Counted from the stretch's first letter, positions 10,372 through 20,562 are shown. The stretch: DNA of 63,678 bases from Ramicandelaber brevisporus (GCA_025201865.1 MU602670.1:80140-143817), one strand, 5' to 3'. Numbers and translations are program-made. The notes: generated by a model not told the origin, from the letters alone.

Positions 10372-10608
10372 ATGTCAAAAATCACAGCAACGGAGGTGGC
10401 CAAGCACCGTACAAAGGATGACGCGTGGGTGATTCTATTCGGGAAGGTGTACGATGTCACACACTTTTTGAACGAGCATCCAGGCAGTGCCGAAACACTT
10501 TTGGAGGTTACTGGCCAAGATGCTACAGACTATTATTGCGATATTGGGCATTCTGGCGATGCAGATGTTCTCCTTAAAAAGCTCTACATTGGAGATCTTT
10601 TAGTCTAA
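10372..10608 (+). CDS. Small soluble cytochrome b5-like protein
   Basis: A 78-residue single-domain b5 protein. Predicted heme ligands are His36 (NEHPGSAETLL) and His60 (CDIGHSGD). The usual HPGG is HPGS here. It has no linker or membrane anchor: the stop follows directly after the last b5 helix (LKKLYIGDLLV), so the product should be soluble. It is adjacent to the anchored b5 gene but the two differ substantially, so if they arose by tandem duplication it was old. An unseen 3' exon could in theory add an anchor, but I see no convincing donor before the TAA. The leader is A-rich. Confidence 0.85.
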   Translation: MSKITATEVAKHRTKDDAWVILFGKVYDVTHFLNEHPGSAETLLEVTGQDATDYYCDIGHSGDADVLLKKLYIGDLLV

Positions 10609-10807
10609 CTTGAAACCCACGTCAATTCATTTCATTTCATTTCTTCTTGCAGTTGAGTAACCTACATCCTTCAATACGCACAGACTGTATCGGTTTCTCT
10701 CTCTTTCTTTCTTTCCTTAGAACATAATATAATGATATAAACCTTAGGAGTGACTTGTGAAGGAGGGAAAATAAGAAAAAAAACATTGAGGGAATGAATG
10801 ATATTGT

Positions 10808-13687
10808 TTATTGTGAAAGTAGCATGGCAGAAGGTGGAACCATCTTGGCAAATGCAGCACGCACTCTGTCGGACCAGCTGTTGATATTCTCGCGATCCTC
10901 TCCGTCTCCATCGCTGAAAAGACTGTGACGAACAACCTGCCCATAATTGCGACAAATCATGTCAAAGGCATGACGTTGCAACTGGGCAGATCCGACATCG
11001 ACAGCAGCGGCAAAGACACTCACGCAGGTGGCTGGAGTCAGCAGCGGTCTAACTGGCTCCGAAGGATTATCCATGTACGAGACGCCGAGAAGAATCAGAC
11101 GAATGCAGGAGTGAAGCATGCCAGGCAGCATGTACAAGTGAGCTAGTCGCATCGCATCCAGAATGACATCGACGGGGAGTGGGATGGTGGATGAACTGGG
11201 GTGCATCTGATGACGCTGCTGAGGTGAATGCCACAGGTATCCAGTGTAAAGCCAGCATACCAGAGCTGCAACAACAGAGCGACGAGCATCAATGTGCATG
11301 GAGCGAGAGGTGGACTCAAGCATACCAGTACGCGCGCTATCCTCAAAATGCGGCCAGCGTGCCAGCAATATGATGCTGTGAGCACGGAGCGGTGCGCCAT
11401 CTCGAGGGATGAGCAAGTAATCGGACAACGATGCTGCAGAGAACGTGCCAGTGCTCTTTGTGCGACCTAGTTTGAACTTTGGCGCAGTCTGATTGTGCGA
11501 TCGATGTTGACGACGCACATCACAGTCGACACCGCTGTCGTCCATCGCAGTCAGTGAAGATGAGGTGCCACTTGGAGCGTTTGCAGATGGCTTTGGAGAC
11601 GGAGGGCCATTATGACTGCCAGTGTTACTGTTGCTGCGGGTTGGAGTACGGAGATGCGCTCTGATTGTAGGATCATCGTTAAATGTAGGAGGGGCTGAGA
11701 GCTGGCGCGCATCCACAGCCATCATCGGCACAATGTCATCATCCTCCACATCAGACATTGTAGGCATTGGATATGGCGTGGCCAATGGACTGGTTGGTCT
11801 ATGAAGGCCGCTGTGAGCTGGAGTGATATCTTGCATTGGCTGTTCATCCTCATCATCCATTGCATCAATGTCATTATCGTCATCACCATCATCATCATCA
11901 TCGACATCGTCATCGACATCGACATCGTCATCATCATCATTACGTTCCCCATTGCCGTTGTCGCTAGTATCCATATCAATATCGTCAGAATCAAGATAGT
12001 CGCCAAACCCATCAGTATCGATATTGTTGAAATCACTATCAACATCTAGCAATGCCCTGCCGAGGCCAATATTAGTGGAAGAGCTGTCGGGAACTAACCA
12101 GAGTCCAAGTTGATCCAATGGAATTATAACAATATTGACAAATTGGTGTGAGCTTGATAGCTTAGAGGTATCGGCATTGCCCACAAACACTGCTGAGAGG
12201 TCATCATATGAATCCAAGCTACTCCATTCATTAGAGTCTGCCACGGCTGATGTGTTTAAGAAGTGAGGCTGAGAATCTGTGGATGGATCACTGCTTCTTA
12301 CTGTTGATATTTGATGAAGGATAGATGATGGGATTACAGTGAAATAGGCCCACACTGTAGAGTCCGGGAACCAAGTGCTGCCATTAGACACCACCTCATC
12401 CAGTCTGGTCCATTTTCGACTTGGCAAATGAAATCTCCACAGTCCAAATGGATTACTGCGTGTGGTTCCTGCAGCTGCTCCGTTGCGTTGTTGCTGCTGT
12501 TGAGCAGAGCTGGTGTGACTATTTGAAATATATCTGGCAAACACAAGCAGATCCGAATGGCCAATCGGCTCTGCAAATATATTACTCTTCAATGAGGTTG
12601 GCAAATCACCGCTGACTGCCTGGGATTGAACTGTAATTGAAGAGTTTAGAGTAAAGGTGGATGCTTCGGGATATGCACACACAATGCTGACTGATAATTT
12701 ATGACCATTTGCTGGTAGAGTAATATCAACAATGCATACATCTGGGACTGGAACGCCTTCGTCATTCTTGCCACCAACAATTGCAATTCTACCACTAATT
12801 GGGTGAATAATGCTACTTATCGATGAGTTTGAGCTATTGATAGTGGCATTGCCATCGGTGTTGCTTGATAAGACACACGCAGTATGGCTATACCGAGGAA
12901 CAACTCCATCAATTGTAGACCACACTCCACTTCTCAAGTCAAGTACAATTACGTCACCAAGAACATAAGTGCCTCCTCTTCCATGTGTAAATCCTCCATA
13001 AACCACCATGTAGTGTTCGCAGATGATCACTGCCGAATGCAGATATCGACTCAATGGAGCTGTAATCGATACGCCATCCTCACTGCTGGCTGAGTTTGCA
13101 GAGCGATCGGCACGCGCTCTACGGGTTGCACGCCCGCCTCCGCCAGCATTGTTGTCAGTGTCGAGTGCACCAGATGCAGCAGCAGTGGCATAGGCGGCGG
13201 CAGCCTCGGCATCTAAAGTAGTGTCTAACTTAGCCCATGTATGTTGCTGTAGATCATACATCCACACGTCATTAAGCAGCTTCTTCGAGTCGCCAAGCTC
13301 AGATATTCCACCAAATATAACCATCCATCTCCCCATGTAAATGCACGAAGAATGATCGTGTCTACGCATCGGTGCACTGCTATTCATGGAGGAAGACTGA
13401 ACAGGGCAGTTGGACCAATTGGCACTACTGAAATCTAATGCAAACACTTGTTCGTCTGAATCGTGACTATTGCTGCCTCCATATGCTAGCATTCCTCGAT
13501 TGTTTACGTTGACATACGAGCGGCGAATCGATCCAGCCGGAGATGTTCCCTGAGTGCAGCGCGCTTGAAGAGACAATGGGCGTAGTGAAGGATGGACTCC
13601 ATCGAAGCGAGGGGAAGTCAGTCGAGGGACCTCAACGGCTGGTAAACGAAGAGCTGGAGGGGCATCGTGAAGTTGATACAACGGCAT
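10808..13687 (-). CDS. Kelch-repeat and BTB-domain protein (LZTR1-like architecture)
   Basis: A 959-residue protein. The N-terminal half (about 40-420) carries Kelch propeller repeats, recognised by paired motifs such as RRHDHSSCIYMGRWMVIFGG, RYLHSAVIICEHYMVVYGG and RYSHTACVL...GRIAIVGG. A long acidic Asp run (about 545-620) and a Ser/Pro-rich linker follow. The C-terminal BTB fold begins at FSAASLSDYLLIPRDGAPLRAHS (about residue 745) with the later VVAALVCWLYTGYL block. Kelch-then-BTB order is that of fungal Ral2 and animal LZTR1, a Ras regulator acting with Cul3, so a substrate-adaptor or Ras-module role is plausible but inferred. The Asp tract is encoded by an ATC/GAC-rich repeat and may vary in length. 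Confidence 0.85.
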   Translation of the reverse strand: MPLYQLHDAPPALRLPAVEVPRLTSPRFDGVHPSLRPLSLQARCTQGTSPAGSIRRSYVNVNNRGMLAYGGSNSHDSDEQVFALDFSSANWSNCPVQSSSMNSSAPMRRHDHSSCIYMGRWMVIFGGISELGDSKKLLNDVWMYDLQQHTWAKLDTTLDAEAAAAYATAAASGALDTDNNAGGGGRATRRARADRSANSASSEDGVSITAPLSRYLHSAVIICEHYMVVYGGFTHGRGGTYVLGDVIVLDLRSGVWSTIDGVVPRYSHTACVLSSNTDGNATINSSNSSISSIIHPISGRIAIVGGKNDEGVPVPDVCIVDITLPANGHKLSVSIVCAYPEASTFTLNSSITVQSQAVSGDLPTSLKSNIFAEPIGHSDLLVFARYISNSHTSSAQQQQQRNGAAAGTTRSNPFGLWRFHLPSRKWTRLDEVVSNGSTWFPDSTVWAYFTVIPSSILHQISTVRSSDPSTDSQPHFLNTSAVADSNEWSSLDSYDDLSAVFVGNADTSKLSSSHQFVNIVIIPLDQLGLWLVPDSSSTNIGLGRALLDVDSDFNNIDTDGFGDYLDSDDIDMDTSDNGNGERNDDDDDVDVDDDVDDDDDGDDDNDIDAMDDEDEQPMQDITPAHSGLHRPTSPLATPYPMPTMSDVEDDDIVPMMAVDARQLSAPPTFNDDPTIRAHLRTPTRSNSNTGSHNGPPSPKPSANAPSGTSSSLTAMDDSGVDCDVRRQHRSHNQTAPKFKLGRTKSTGTFSAASLSDYLLIPRDGAPLRAHSIILLARWPHFEDSARTGMLESTSRSMHIDARRSVVAALVCWLYTGYLWHSPQQRHQMHPSSSTIPLPVDVILDAMRLAHLYMLPGMLHSCIRLILLGVSYMDNPSEPVRPLLTPATCVSVFAAAVDVGSAQLQRHAFDMICRNYGQVVRHSLFSDGDGEDRENINSWSDRVRAAFAKMVPPSAMLLSQ

Positions 13688-14494
13688 CTCGACTCAACTG
13701 AAGATGACCACGCAAAACACACACGCACAGGTACTCACACAGGTACACACACAGACAGACAGACACGGAGTGGAAAAGAGAGAGAAAGAGAAAGAAAGAG
13801 AGTGTGTGTATGTGGTATAAGGGTAGATGTATGTGTATGTGCGTAAACAATAGGATAGGTACTCAAAAAGAAAACAAAAAGTAAGTAAGTGGAGAGCAGT
13901 ATGCTAGAGATTGTTGTAACTGTAGGTGTAACTGTAGGTGTGGGTGTAGGTGTAACTGTGGGTGTAGCTGTCGTTGTAGGTGTAGCTGTATGAAGGTTGA
14001 TAATAAGGCAAAAAGGACAGCCGACTGCTACGAGTGCGGCGGTGTGCGTGTGTGTGTCTTTTCAGAGTGAGCAAAGTATGCTTATGTTCAAGAACAATCG
14101 AGAGGCAAGAGCGTGACTGGTGGACAGACAGAGCCTTAAAGCGACCAAAAACAAAAGCTAAAAAAACAAAAGGGAAAGCAAGTCAGGTAAAATGAGCTGG
14201 CTGAGAATGATGATGAGATGCGCGAACAAAAAGAGGGAGAAGAGGGAGAAGAGGGAGAAGAGGGAGAAGAGCAAGAGCAAGAGGAAGAGAGAATCAGGGC
14301 CAATCGAGGTGTCGTCAGCGCTTGCAATTACAAGGTTGCACGCCGACCAACTAACTCCTCACCCCTTTCGATCGACATGCCTCTCCCACTCATTCTCCTT
14401 GGCACAACGAGAACTACCATCAATTTTTTTTAATCAAGTAATAAAAAGAAAAGAAAAGAAAAGGACGAGATTAAACACGTTGCCAGTTATTCAT
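13688..14494. other. Gene-free region with minisatellites
   Basis: I see no gene here. It contains an imperfect minisatellite of units like GTGTAACTGTAGGTGTG (about 13915-13990), CA/GT-rich stretches (about 13720-13840) upstream of the Kelch/BTB start, a 9-bp purine repeat GAGGGAGAA in about five copies (14230-14275), and A-rich sequence. Short ORFs here are simple-sequence translations. Confidence 0.55.
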
Positions 14495-15661
14495 TTATCT
14501 TGAAACAGAAAGAGATGATGCCATTTGGCAAGCATTGATAACGAGACCTTGAATGTCATTGTTTGGTTGAGCAGCTGCCACGATGGAGGAGATGTCAAGT
14601 TGCCGGAACGTAGACTTGCTCGCATCAGATGCCAACTGCTTGCGTCTGGTGTAGTCAATTGATTCATCTTCAGAAAGCTGGCAGTGCTGAGTGGCAACAT
14701 GATATAAATGAGCAGATAATATTGCCATTGTAATATTGTCCAGCGCAATATCGAGAAGGTGTCCATTTCTGAACAGAATGTGTAAATGCGCCTTTGAATC
14801 TTGGCTGGAATCTGAGCTGAGCCAAACATCAATCACTCCAAACATGCTCAATTGTGTCTTCCACTGTGCAAATCTCATTCTACGTGCCTGGACTAGCCTT
14901 GCATCCTGCTGGGCGGCTCTTCTTTCAATGTCACTCGCATGTGCAGCTGTGGCATCACGCTTGCGTCTTAGCATGATCACTTGCTGCTCAGCTTGCTCAA
15001 CGTCGTTAGTTAGAACTGCTGTTGTATTTGCCATTCTCTGCGATTCTGCATGTAATTCCTTCATTTGCTTACTCTTTGATTCAATCTGATGATTCATTTC
15101 TTCCAGCGTCATTTTGCTCTGTGATGATGTCTCCTCTGCTGCCAGCTCAGCGTCTACTTCTGCCAACTCTCGCTCTAGCTGTTCGATTTCATTTGCCAGC
15201 GCCAATGCTTCCGACTGCTTTGCCACTATTATTTCACGCTTCTGCATCAACTGTTGACATAAACTCTCCATTGTAGTTCGCTGTGTTTTAACGGTCTGAT
15301 GCAAATTCTCCAAGCTAACTTGACCCTGTCGGCGCTCATGTGACAGCTGTGCAATGTCATCTTCGCTGTTCTCAAATAGCTTCACGTTGAACAGCTCGCT
15401 CAAAAACATCTTCTTGGTATTAGTTTCCACAAAATTGACCTGTAACTTGGTCAGTTGATCAGCATACAGTTCCAAATCGACGGCAACTGACTCGATAAAG
15501 TCCTTCGACTGTGTGGACGATGGATCTGGCTGTTTCTGCGATTGCTGTTTACTGGCACGCCAAAAGTCGCTCAGCAATTCGTCTATAAACAGAACCTGCT
15601 TCTGGTACGATGCAATCTGCTGGCGAATCTCCATCGTACTCACTGGGTTCACTGTGCTCAT
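14495..15661 (-). CDS. SOS7: Sos7-like kinetochore coiled-coil protein (probable)
   Basis: A 388-residue protein with a short N-terminal helical region, a long coiled coil (about 120-270, rich in Glu/Gln/Leu heptads) and a C-terminal globular part with strand-like segments (IDVWLSSDSSQDSKAHLHI and GHLLDIALDN). The segment LTKLQVNFVETNTKKMFLS (about 72-90) resembles the conserved N-terminal signature of fission-yeast Sos7, the KNL1/Spc7 partner at the outer kinetochore (equivalent to budding-yeast Kre28 and animal Zwint). The C-terminal fold would fit an RWD domain. The identification rests on this motif plus architecture; another coiled-coil kinetochore or spindle protein is the alternative. 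The ATG at 15661 is followed by a second Met at residue 10. Confidence 0.62.
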   Translation of the reverse strand: MSTVNPVSTMEIRQQIASYQKQVLFIDELLSDFWRASKQQSQKQPDPSSTQSKDFIESVAVDLELYADQLTKLQVNFVETNTKKMFLSELFNVKLFENSEDDIAQLSHERRQGQVSLENLHQTVKTQRTTMESLCQQLMQKREIIVAKQSEALALANEIEQLERELAEVDAELAAEETSSQSKMTLEEMNHQIESKSKQMKELHAESQRMANTTAVLTNDVEQAEQQVIMLRRKRDATAAHASDIERRAAQQDARLVQARRMRFAQWKTQLSMFGVIDVWLSSDSSQDSKAHLHILFRNGHLLDIALDNITMAILSAHLYHVATQHCQLSEDESIDYTRRKQLASDASKSTFRQLDISSIVAAAQPNNDIQGLVINACQMASSLSVSR

Positions 15662-16443
15662 TGCCGCGATGATTACTGTACTTGTGCCTGTGTGTGTGTG
15701 TGTTTGTGTGCGTGTTTGTGTGTTTGTTTGTCTACAAAATTCATGCTGAGAGAGAGAGAGAGAGAGAAAGAAGAGAATTAACCAAGCTATTGGAGCACTT
15801 CAGCTCATTCAATAAGCAACATCTTGCACTGAATAAACGACTCATGGCTCACTTGAAGCACAGAGGAGAGAGGAGAGAGGGGAAGAAAAAAAGAAAGTGG
15901 TAGAAGACCATGCGCTTTTCAGCTGAACACATGCGAGTGAAGAAAGAAACCGTGCGGGTGTGTTTCAAGCATCAAGAATGTCGCGCAACTCTTCTAAAAT
16001 CGGCACAAGATAAGAGTATAAAAGACAGGGTGTTCAAAAGTGCGGCGAGCAATGTACACAAGTTTGCTTAGGATCGCATCATCCACATCAAAAATAATGA
16101 AAACAAACCACGTGGAATTGGACACAGGAACTGTGCACTCATTGGAAAAGAAAACAAAAAAACAACAAAATAAACGCATGTGTGATGGCTAGTGTGGGAG
16201 ACCGAGTTGAGGCCGTGAGAGAGAATGCGCCAAACCCACGCTATAGAAACTACCACATACCATGTGGTTATCTAAAAGGGACTGTTAGAGAGCTCTTCAA
16301 ACATGCGAGGCGGAGAGTCTTCTGTGGAAGACATCCGCGTTGTGAAAACACCTTGGCGTATTTGTTGTGGAAAATGGCGAGTCAGTCCCGCGCGGATGTA
16401 TGATGAACATCCTCCCCCCCCTCACCCCTCTGTGGACAATCAG
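15662..16443. other. Intergenic region, no supported gene
   Basis: It contains a GT microsatellite (about 15690-15725), a GA run (15748-15768) and A-rich sequence. A TATA-like GTATAAAAG occurs at about 16016. A 72-codon ATG frame at 16185-16403 is open on the plus strand, but its Arg/Cys-rich product matches nothing I know and I do not call it. Confidence 0.5.
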
Positions 16444-16450
16444 TATAAAA
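16444..16450 (+). promoter_or_regulatory. TATA box of the carboxypeptidase gene
   Basis: TATAAAA lies 118 bp upstream of the carboxypeptidase ATG, between a C-rich tract and a CA/TC-rich leader with no ATG in between. This layout fits a strongly expressed gene. It is inferred from sequence only. Confidence 0.55.
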
Positions 16451-16567
16451 TGACCTGCATCAGAGCAAGTCGCGTCGGTTGTATCTGCTTGATTGAATAT
16501 CCATAATCATCACCACCGCCTCCAGCTTCTCCAACATCGCCATAACCATTATCTGCATCATAACCCA

Positions 16568-17833
16568 ATGCGCATCTCCGCTGCTTTAGTCGCTCTTCTC
16601 GCGGCAACCGCTGCTTCTGCTGCCAAGGCTCGTTACGATGGGCACTCGCTCATTCGTATCCTCAACCCCGATATCATCCCCAAGGCCGACTTTGCCCACC
16701 TTGACCGCTGGGGTGTGGCCAAGGCTGGCACTGCCGATGTCCACGTCAGCCCTGCCGAGCTCGTCCAGCTCAAGAAGACGTACGGCGACAAGCTCAAGTT
16801 CGAGGTTATCAACCCGAACATTCAAACCACTCTCGATAAGCACGAGCAAGATATCATCGCTGCTTCCGACAAGGTCAGCACTACCGATGCTGCCTGGCAC
16901 ACTGCCTACCACAACCTTGCCGACATCACCACCTTCTACAAGAACCTGGCCGCCCAGTATCCCAGTGTCGTCAAGTACATTCCATCCATCGGCAAGTCTG
17001 TCAGCGGCAAGGACATCTTCGCCATTGAGATCACGTCATCGGTGTCACCACCAGGCGGAAAGAAGAATGCGTACTTCCAGTTCAACATCCACGCTCGCGA
17101 GTGGATCTCCGGTGCACTGGGCCAGTACTTCTCCGAGCAGCTCGCATCCGGCTATGGCTCCAACTCGCGCGTCACCAACATCCTCGACAACGTCAAGGTC
17201 GCCATCGTTGGTGTCGTGAACCCGGATGGATATGCTTACACCTGGACCAACGACCGCTTGTGGCGCAAGAACCGCCGCGGCAGCTACGGCGTCGACCTGA
17301 ACCGCAACTACGCCTTCGGCTGGGGTGGCCAAGGTGCATCCACCAACCCGAACGATGAGACATACCGCGGTCCTAGCGCCGCCTCCGAGCCCGAGGTTCA
17401 GGCTACTCAGAACTACTTCAAATCGTTGCCAAACAAGATTGTTGGTTTGGATGCCCACTCATACTCCGAGTACATTCTGCGTCCGTACGGCTACACCGGC
17501 TCGCTCCCACCAGCTGCTGACCAGAGCAAGTACGTCGCCGTTGCCAACAAGATGGTGAGCACCATCGCTGCCTCTCGTGGCAAGCGCTACCAGAGCCTGT
17601 CCATCTACAGCGGTCTCTACCCGGCCTCCGGCGGTGCCTCGGACTATTTCTATGGCAAGACTCCGGCTGGCTCTGGCGGTACTGGTGCGTATGGTCTTTC
17701 AGTCGAATTGTCGCCATCGTCCTCCAACTTCAACGGCTTTGTTCTCCCACCGTCCGAAATTACGCCAGTCGGCAAGGAAGTGACGCCAGCCTTCTTTGAC
17801 TTGATCGAATACGCTCTTGCCAACCCACTTTAA
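16568..17833 (+). CDS. Secreted metallocarboxypeptidase A, family M14A
   Basis: A 421-residue zinc exopeptidase made as a secreted zymogen. Signal peptide about residues 1-18 (hydrophobic LVALLAATAASA), propeptide to about 105, then the catalytic domain. Zinc ligands: His175 and Glu178 in FNIHAREW, and His297 in GLDAHSYSEY. Substrate carboxylate contacts: Asn245/Arg246 in DLNRNY. General base: Glu380 in GLSVELS. The S1' position equivalent to Ile255 of CPA/Asp of CPB appears to be a small residue (Ser358 in GGASDY), so an A-like rather than B-like preference is likely. The start at 16568 gives the signal peptide; the upstream in-frame ATG at 16493 would add a His-rich leader. GC-rich synonymous codons are far more frequent here than in neighbours, suggesting high expression. 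Confidence 0.95.
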   Translation: MRISAALVALLAATAASAAKARYDGHSLIRILNPDIIPKADFAHLDRWGVAKAGTADVHVSPAELVQLKKTYGDKLKFEVINPNIQTTLDKHEQDIIAASDKVSTTDAAWHTAYHNLADITTFYKNLAAQYPSVVKYIPSIGKSVSGKDIFAIEITSSVSPPGGKKNAYFQFNIHAREWISGALGQYFSEQLASGYGSNSRVTNILDNVKVAIVGVVNPDGYAYTWTNDRLWRKNRRGSYGVDLNRNYAFGWGGQGASTNPNDETYRGPSAASEPEVQATQNYFKSLPNKIVGLDAHSYSEYILRPYGYTGSLPPAADQSKYVAVANKMVSTIAASRGKRYQSLSIYSGLYPASGGASDYFYGKTPAGSGGTGAYGLSVELSPSSSNFNGFVLPPSEITPVGKEVTPAFFDLIEYALANPL

Positions 17834-17988
17834 ATGTCGTCATCATCACTACCATCATCGTTATCCTCATTATTAACTTTAGCTGTAGCTTGCTATCTAT
17901 CCTCAATTGCTCGTTGTTTACACCAGCCAGGAACACGTCCAGCCTCATTTCCATAAACAAGAAAAAAGAAAAAGAAAATAACGCTGAG

Positions 17989-19164
17989 ATGGCCTTGCGT
18001 GGCGGCTTGTTTGACTTTCTCTGCATGTTCCTTCCGCATCTCGTCGCTGGCTGGCTGCATCAGACGCTGACAGCACTCGCGATCCTCTACGCGCGCGTCT
18101 TTGAGTCGATCCCTGGCCTGTCACCGCTTCACGCTGCGCTCGCCACAAGCTACAGTGCAGTCAACCGACTGATTGATAGTAGACCAGAGCCTGTGATTTT
18201 GTGCCACAAGATGGTCATCCGGCGCAAATACAGCAATGATGGTCGACGGTTGCTTGCCGACTTGGTGGTGAGTTTGGAGAAGGTCTTACGAGGCGAGTAT
18301 ACGAAATCGTGGCAAGCGATTGAGGAGATGGCACTGGCGACCGTATCGAGCGGCAAAAGTAGGGCGAGCGAAGATGAAATCAACCAACTGGCGCGAATCG
18401 TCGGCACGGATATCACGTTACCAATGCCTTCGTTAGACTCTCAAGATGCTGCAGATAATTTGGAGGTGTTTAAGGCACTCTCTAGTGCTTTGGACTTGAT
18501 TGTGCGATATGCTGCAATGCGCCAGATACTCGAATCAAGACAGCGCACGGCTCTTGACAAGTCCAGTGACGACCACAAAGCAACTCTCTCGGAGCTGTGG
18601 CATGCGCTTAAATCAAAAGACGCTGATGCCACTGTTGAGGATGTGCCTTTTGTTTCAGAATACTGGAAGGAAATTGGTTTCCAGGGTTCAGACCCATCCA
18701 CTGACCTCCGTGGCGCCGGCATGCTATCGCTGGATGACCTGCTGTACTTTGCACAAAACTATCCCGCCGAAGCACGGTTTGCACTCGAAAGCTCAAACCA
18801 TCCAGTTTCATGGTATCCATTTGCGACTTTTGGCATCAACCTCACCGGCTTTATCACCAATCAGCTCATTGCAGACAGTTATCTGCAGCTCTACTTGTAC
18901 GCAGTAGCCACTGATGAGTCGTTTGTTCAAGTGTATAGAGAGGTGTACAGCTTCTTGTTCCGTGAGTTCAACAGCTTGTGGATTACACCGCCACTGCCGA
19001 ATGCGGATGGAACGCCGCGGCAGCGAACTGTTATGGATTTCGGTCCACTGTTTGCGAGGTTTGGAGACAAGGTGAAGAACACATTGATGTTGTCAGGAAA
19101 CCACCCGCCGCCAATGTCAATTCGGGCTACATCCGCTGTTGATGATAATAAAAAGCAAACCTAA
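17989..19164 (+). CDS. ELMO-domain protein (ELMOD family)
   Basis: A 391-residue protein. The ELMO domain covers roughly residues 160-350, with the diagnostic block YWKEIGFQGSDPSTDLRGAG (about 222-241) followed by MLSLDDLLYFAQNYP and later HPVSWYPFATFGINLT. Animal ELMOD proteins are GTPase-activating proteins for Arf/Arl2. The Arg in the TDLRGAG motif corresponds to the conserved putative arginine finger, so GAP activity is plausible. The N-terminal 60 residues contain hydrophobic helices (FLCMFLPHLVAGWLHQ), a possible membrane contact, as in ELMOD proteins that start with one. The ATG at 17989 was chosen because upstream in-frame codons are A/T-rich leader. It sits 155 bp after the carboxypeptidase stop, same strand. 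Confidence 0.92.
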   Translation: MALRGGLFDFLCMFLPHLVAGWLHQTLTALAILYARVFESIPGLSPLHAALATSYSAVNRLIDSRPEPVILCHKMVIRRKYSNDGRRLLADLVVSLEKVLRGEYTKSWQAIEEMALATVSSGKSRASEDEINQLARIVGTDITLPMPSLDSQDAADNLEVFKALSSALDLIVRYAAMRQILESRQRTALDKSSDDHKATLSELWHALKSKDADATVEDVPFVSEYWKEIGFQGSDPSTDLRGAGMLSLDDLLYFAQNYPAEARFALESSNHPVSWYPFATFGINLTGFITNQLIADSYLQLYLYAVATDESFVQVYREVYSFLFREFNSLWITPPLPNADGTPRQRTVMDFGPLFARFGDKVKNTLMLSGNHPPPMSIRATSAVDDNKKQT

Positions 19165-19304
19165 GTGAACAGAGTCCTTCCTCTCTCGCCGCTGGCTATA
19201 GCTAAGCAACACTAAGAGAACACATTAATTAAAGCAATGTTTTGCACATTTAACTAAAAGATAACTGAAGTGCGCAGGATCTTTTCTGATTCCCGCTCGA
19301 TATC

Positions 19305-20195
19305 CTACAGGGTTTTGTTCAGCAAGTTGCGGGAGAACTCCACGCCGAAGAAGCAGGCAGCGTTGGCTGGAAAGGCACGAATCATGGCGGCTGGAAGACC
19401 CTTGAACAGGGCTCTTGGACCCTCAGTCTTCATCATGTGCACAAACACATCCTTCAGACCGCTGTACTGACCAGCTGGGGCAGACTGCAGACGAGACTTC
19501 AGGACATCCGGTGGGATGGCGACAGTCCAGTTGGCGACACCAGCCATACCACCGGCGAACAGAATGGCGCCTGGCTTGAGCTGGCTTGGGTCGGAGCCCT
19601 CTGGAGTCAGCAGCTTCTTGACAACCTCGTATGCGCCAAAGTAAGCAACAGATCCTGGAACGTCGCGCATCAAAGTGGCAACGGTTCCGCGGTACAGGGA
19701 CTTAATGCCGCCCTCCTTGATGATACCGGCGGCAGCAGCGAGCGGACCAGAGTACTTGGCGGCAACGCCTGGAGTCTGGCCTTGTACCTGCAGCACAACC
19801 TTGATGCGCTCAATCGGGGTCATCAATGCAGTGGTTGGGATGGCAGAGAAGCCACCGGCAAACAGAATCTGGCCCAGGGTTGGGACATCCTTGCCTGGCG
19901 TGGTGCCCCAGATACGGTGCGCCAGTCTGAAGCCGACATCGTAGCCCCAGAAGCAAGTGGCATAGACGGGCGTGATACCCACCAGCGGGGTCGACATACC
20001 GCGGTAGAAGCCCTTGATACCGTCCGTGGCAAACGTCTTGCGGAAGCAGTCCAGAGTGCTGCTGTACGTGCCATTTGCGCTCGTCTGCATGCGAACTTTC
20101 ACGAGGTCGAACGGCGCGCCAACAACGACCAGGCACATGCCACCAAAGCCGCCGCTCAGGAACGACTTGAGCATAGATGAATCTCCAGACGACAT
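19305..20195 (-). CDS. CRC1: Mitochondrial carnitine/acylcarnitine carrier, SLC25A20/Crc1 type
   Basis: A 296-residue inner-membrane carrier made of three ~100-residue repeats, each with a Px[DE]xx[KR] signature: PFDLVK, PIERIK and PPDVLK. The second motif with TPIERIKVVLQVQ and the C-terminal FPANAACFFGVEFSRNLL block are typical of carnitine/acylcarnitine translocases, which bring acylcarnitines into mitochondria for oxidation. Ornithine carriers are the nearest alternative subfamily. The length fits the family (about 300). Codons are GC-rich and strongly biased, like the carboxypeptidase, suggesting high expression. It is convergent with the ELMO-domain gene. Confidence 0.9.
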   Translation of the reverse strand: MSSGDSSMLKSFLSGGFGGMCLVVVGAPFDLVKVRMQTSANGTYSSTLDCFRKTFATDGIKGFYRGMSTPLVGITPVYATCFWGYDVGFRLAHRIWGTTPGKDVPTLGQILFAGGFSAIPTTALMTPIERIKVVLQVQGQTPGVAAKYSGPLAAAAGIIKEGGIKSLYRGTVATLMRDVPGSVAYFGAYEVVKKLLTPEGSDPSQLKPGAILFAGGMAGVANWTVAIPPDVLKSRLQSAPAGQYSGLKDVFVHMMKTEGPRALFKGLPAAMIRAFPANAACFFGVEFSRNLLNKTL

Positions 20196-20527
20196 TGCTT
20201 GCAGCTTACTCTCTTCTCTTCTCTTCTCTCGTTCTCGTTTGGTATGTGTCTTTCAGTGATGAAGCAGGAAGGGGGTTTGCTGGACAAGATCAACAGCACA
20301 GTGGACGGTTGTGAACTGCAGCGCTTTAAATCCGCCAGCGTACAAGATAGCCCAATCACGGACGCGCTTATCAGTTCGCAAGCACATGAAACGGCTCACC
20401 TGAATGATGACATGTGTTTGTCTGCCCATTCTGGCTCAGCATTAAAAAACAAATCCTTTAGCCGGTTAGCATCACTTGTAACAGAAACAAGCAAGCAGAT
20501 ACGAATTGAACAGTAAAAGAAAAAAAA

Positions 20528-20562
<35 letters not shown>

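Noticed and set aside
11880-12045. Met/Thr/Ile-rich ORFs on both strands in the Kelch/BTB gene
   Set aside because: Frame-shifted readings of the Asp-codon repeat.
16185-16403. 72-codon Arg/Cys-rich ORF upstream of the carboxypeptidase
   Set aside because: No recognisable motif and no coding signature; it lies in a promoter region.
19437-20180. 247-codon plus-strand ORF over the carnitine carrier
   Set aside because: Antisense to a clear carrier gene with strong codon bias, which tends to keep the opposite frame open.
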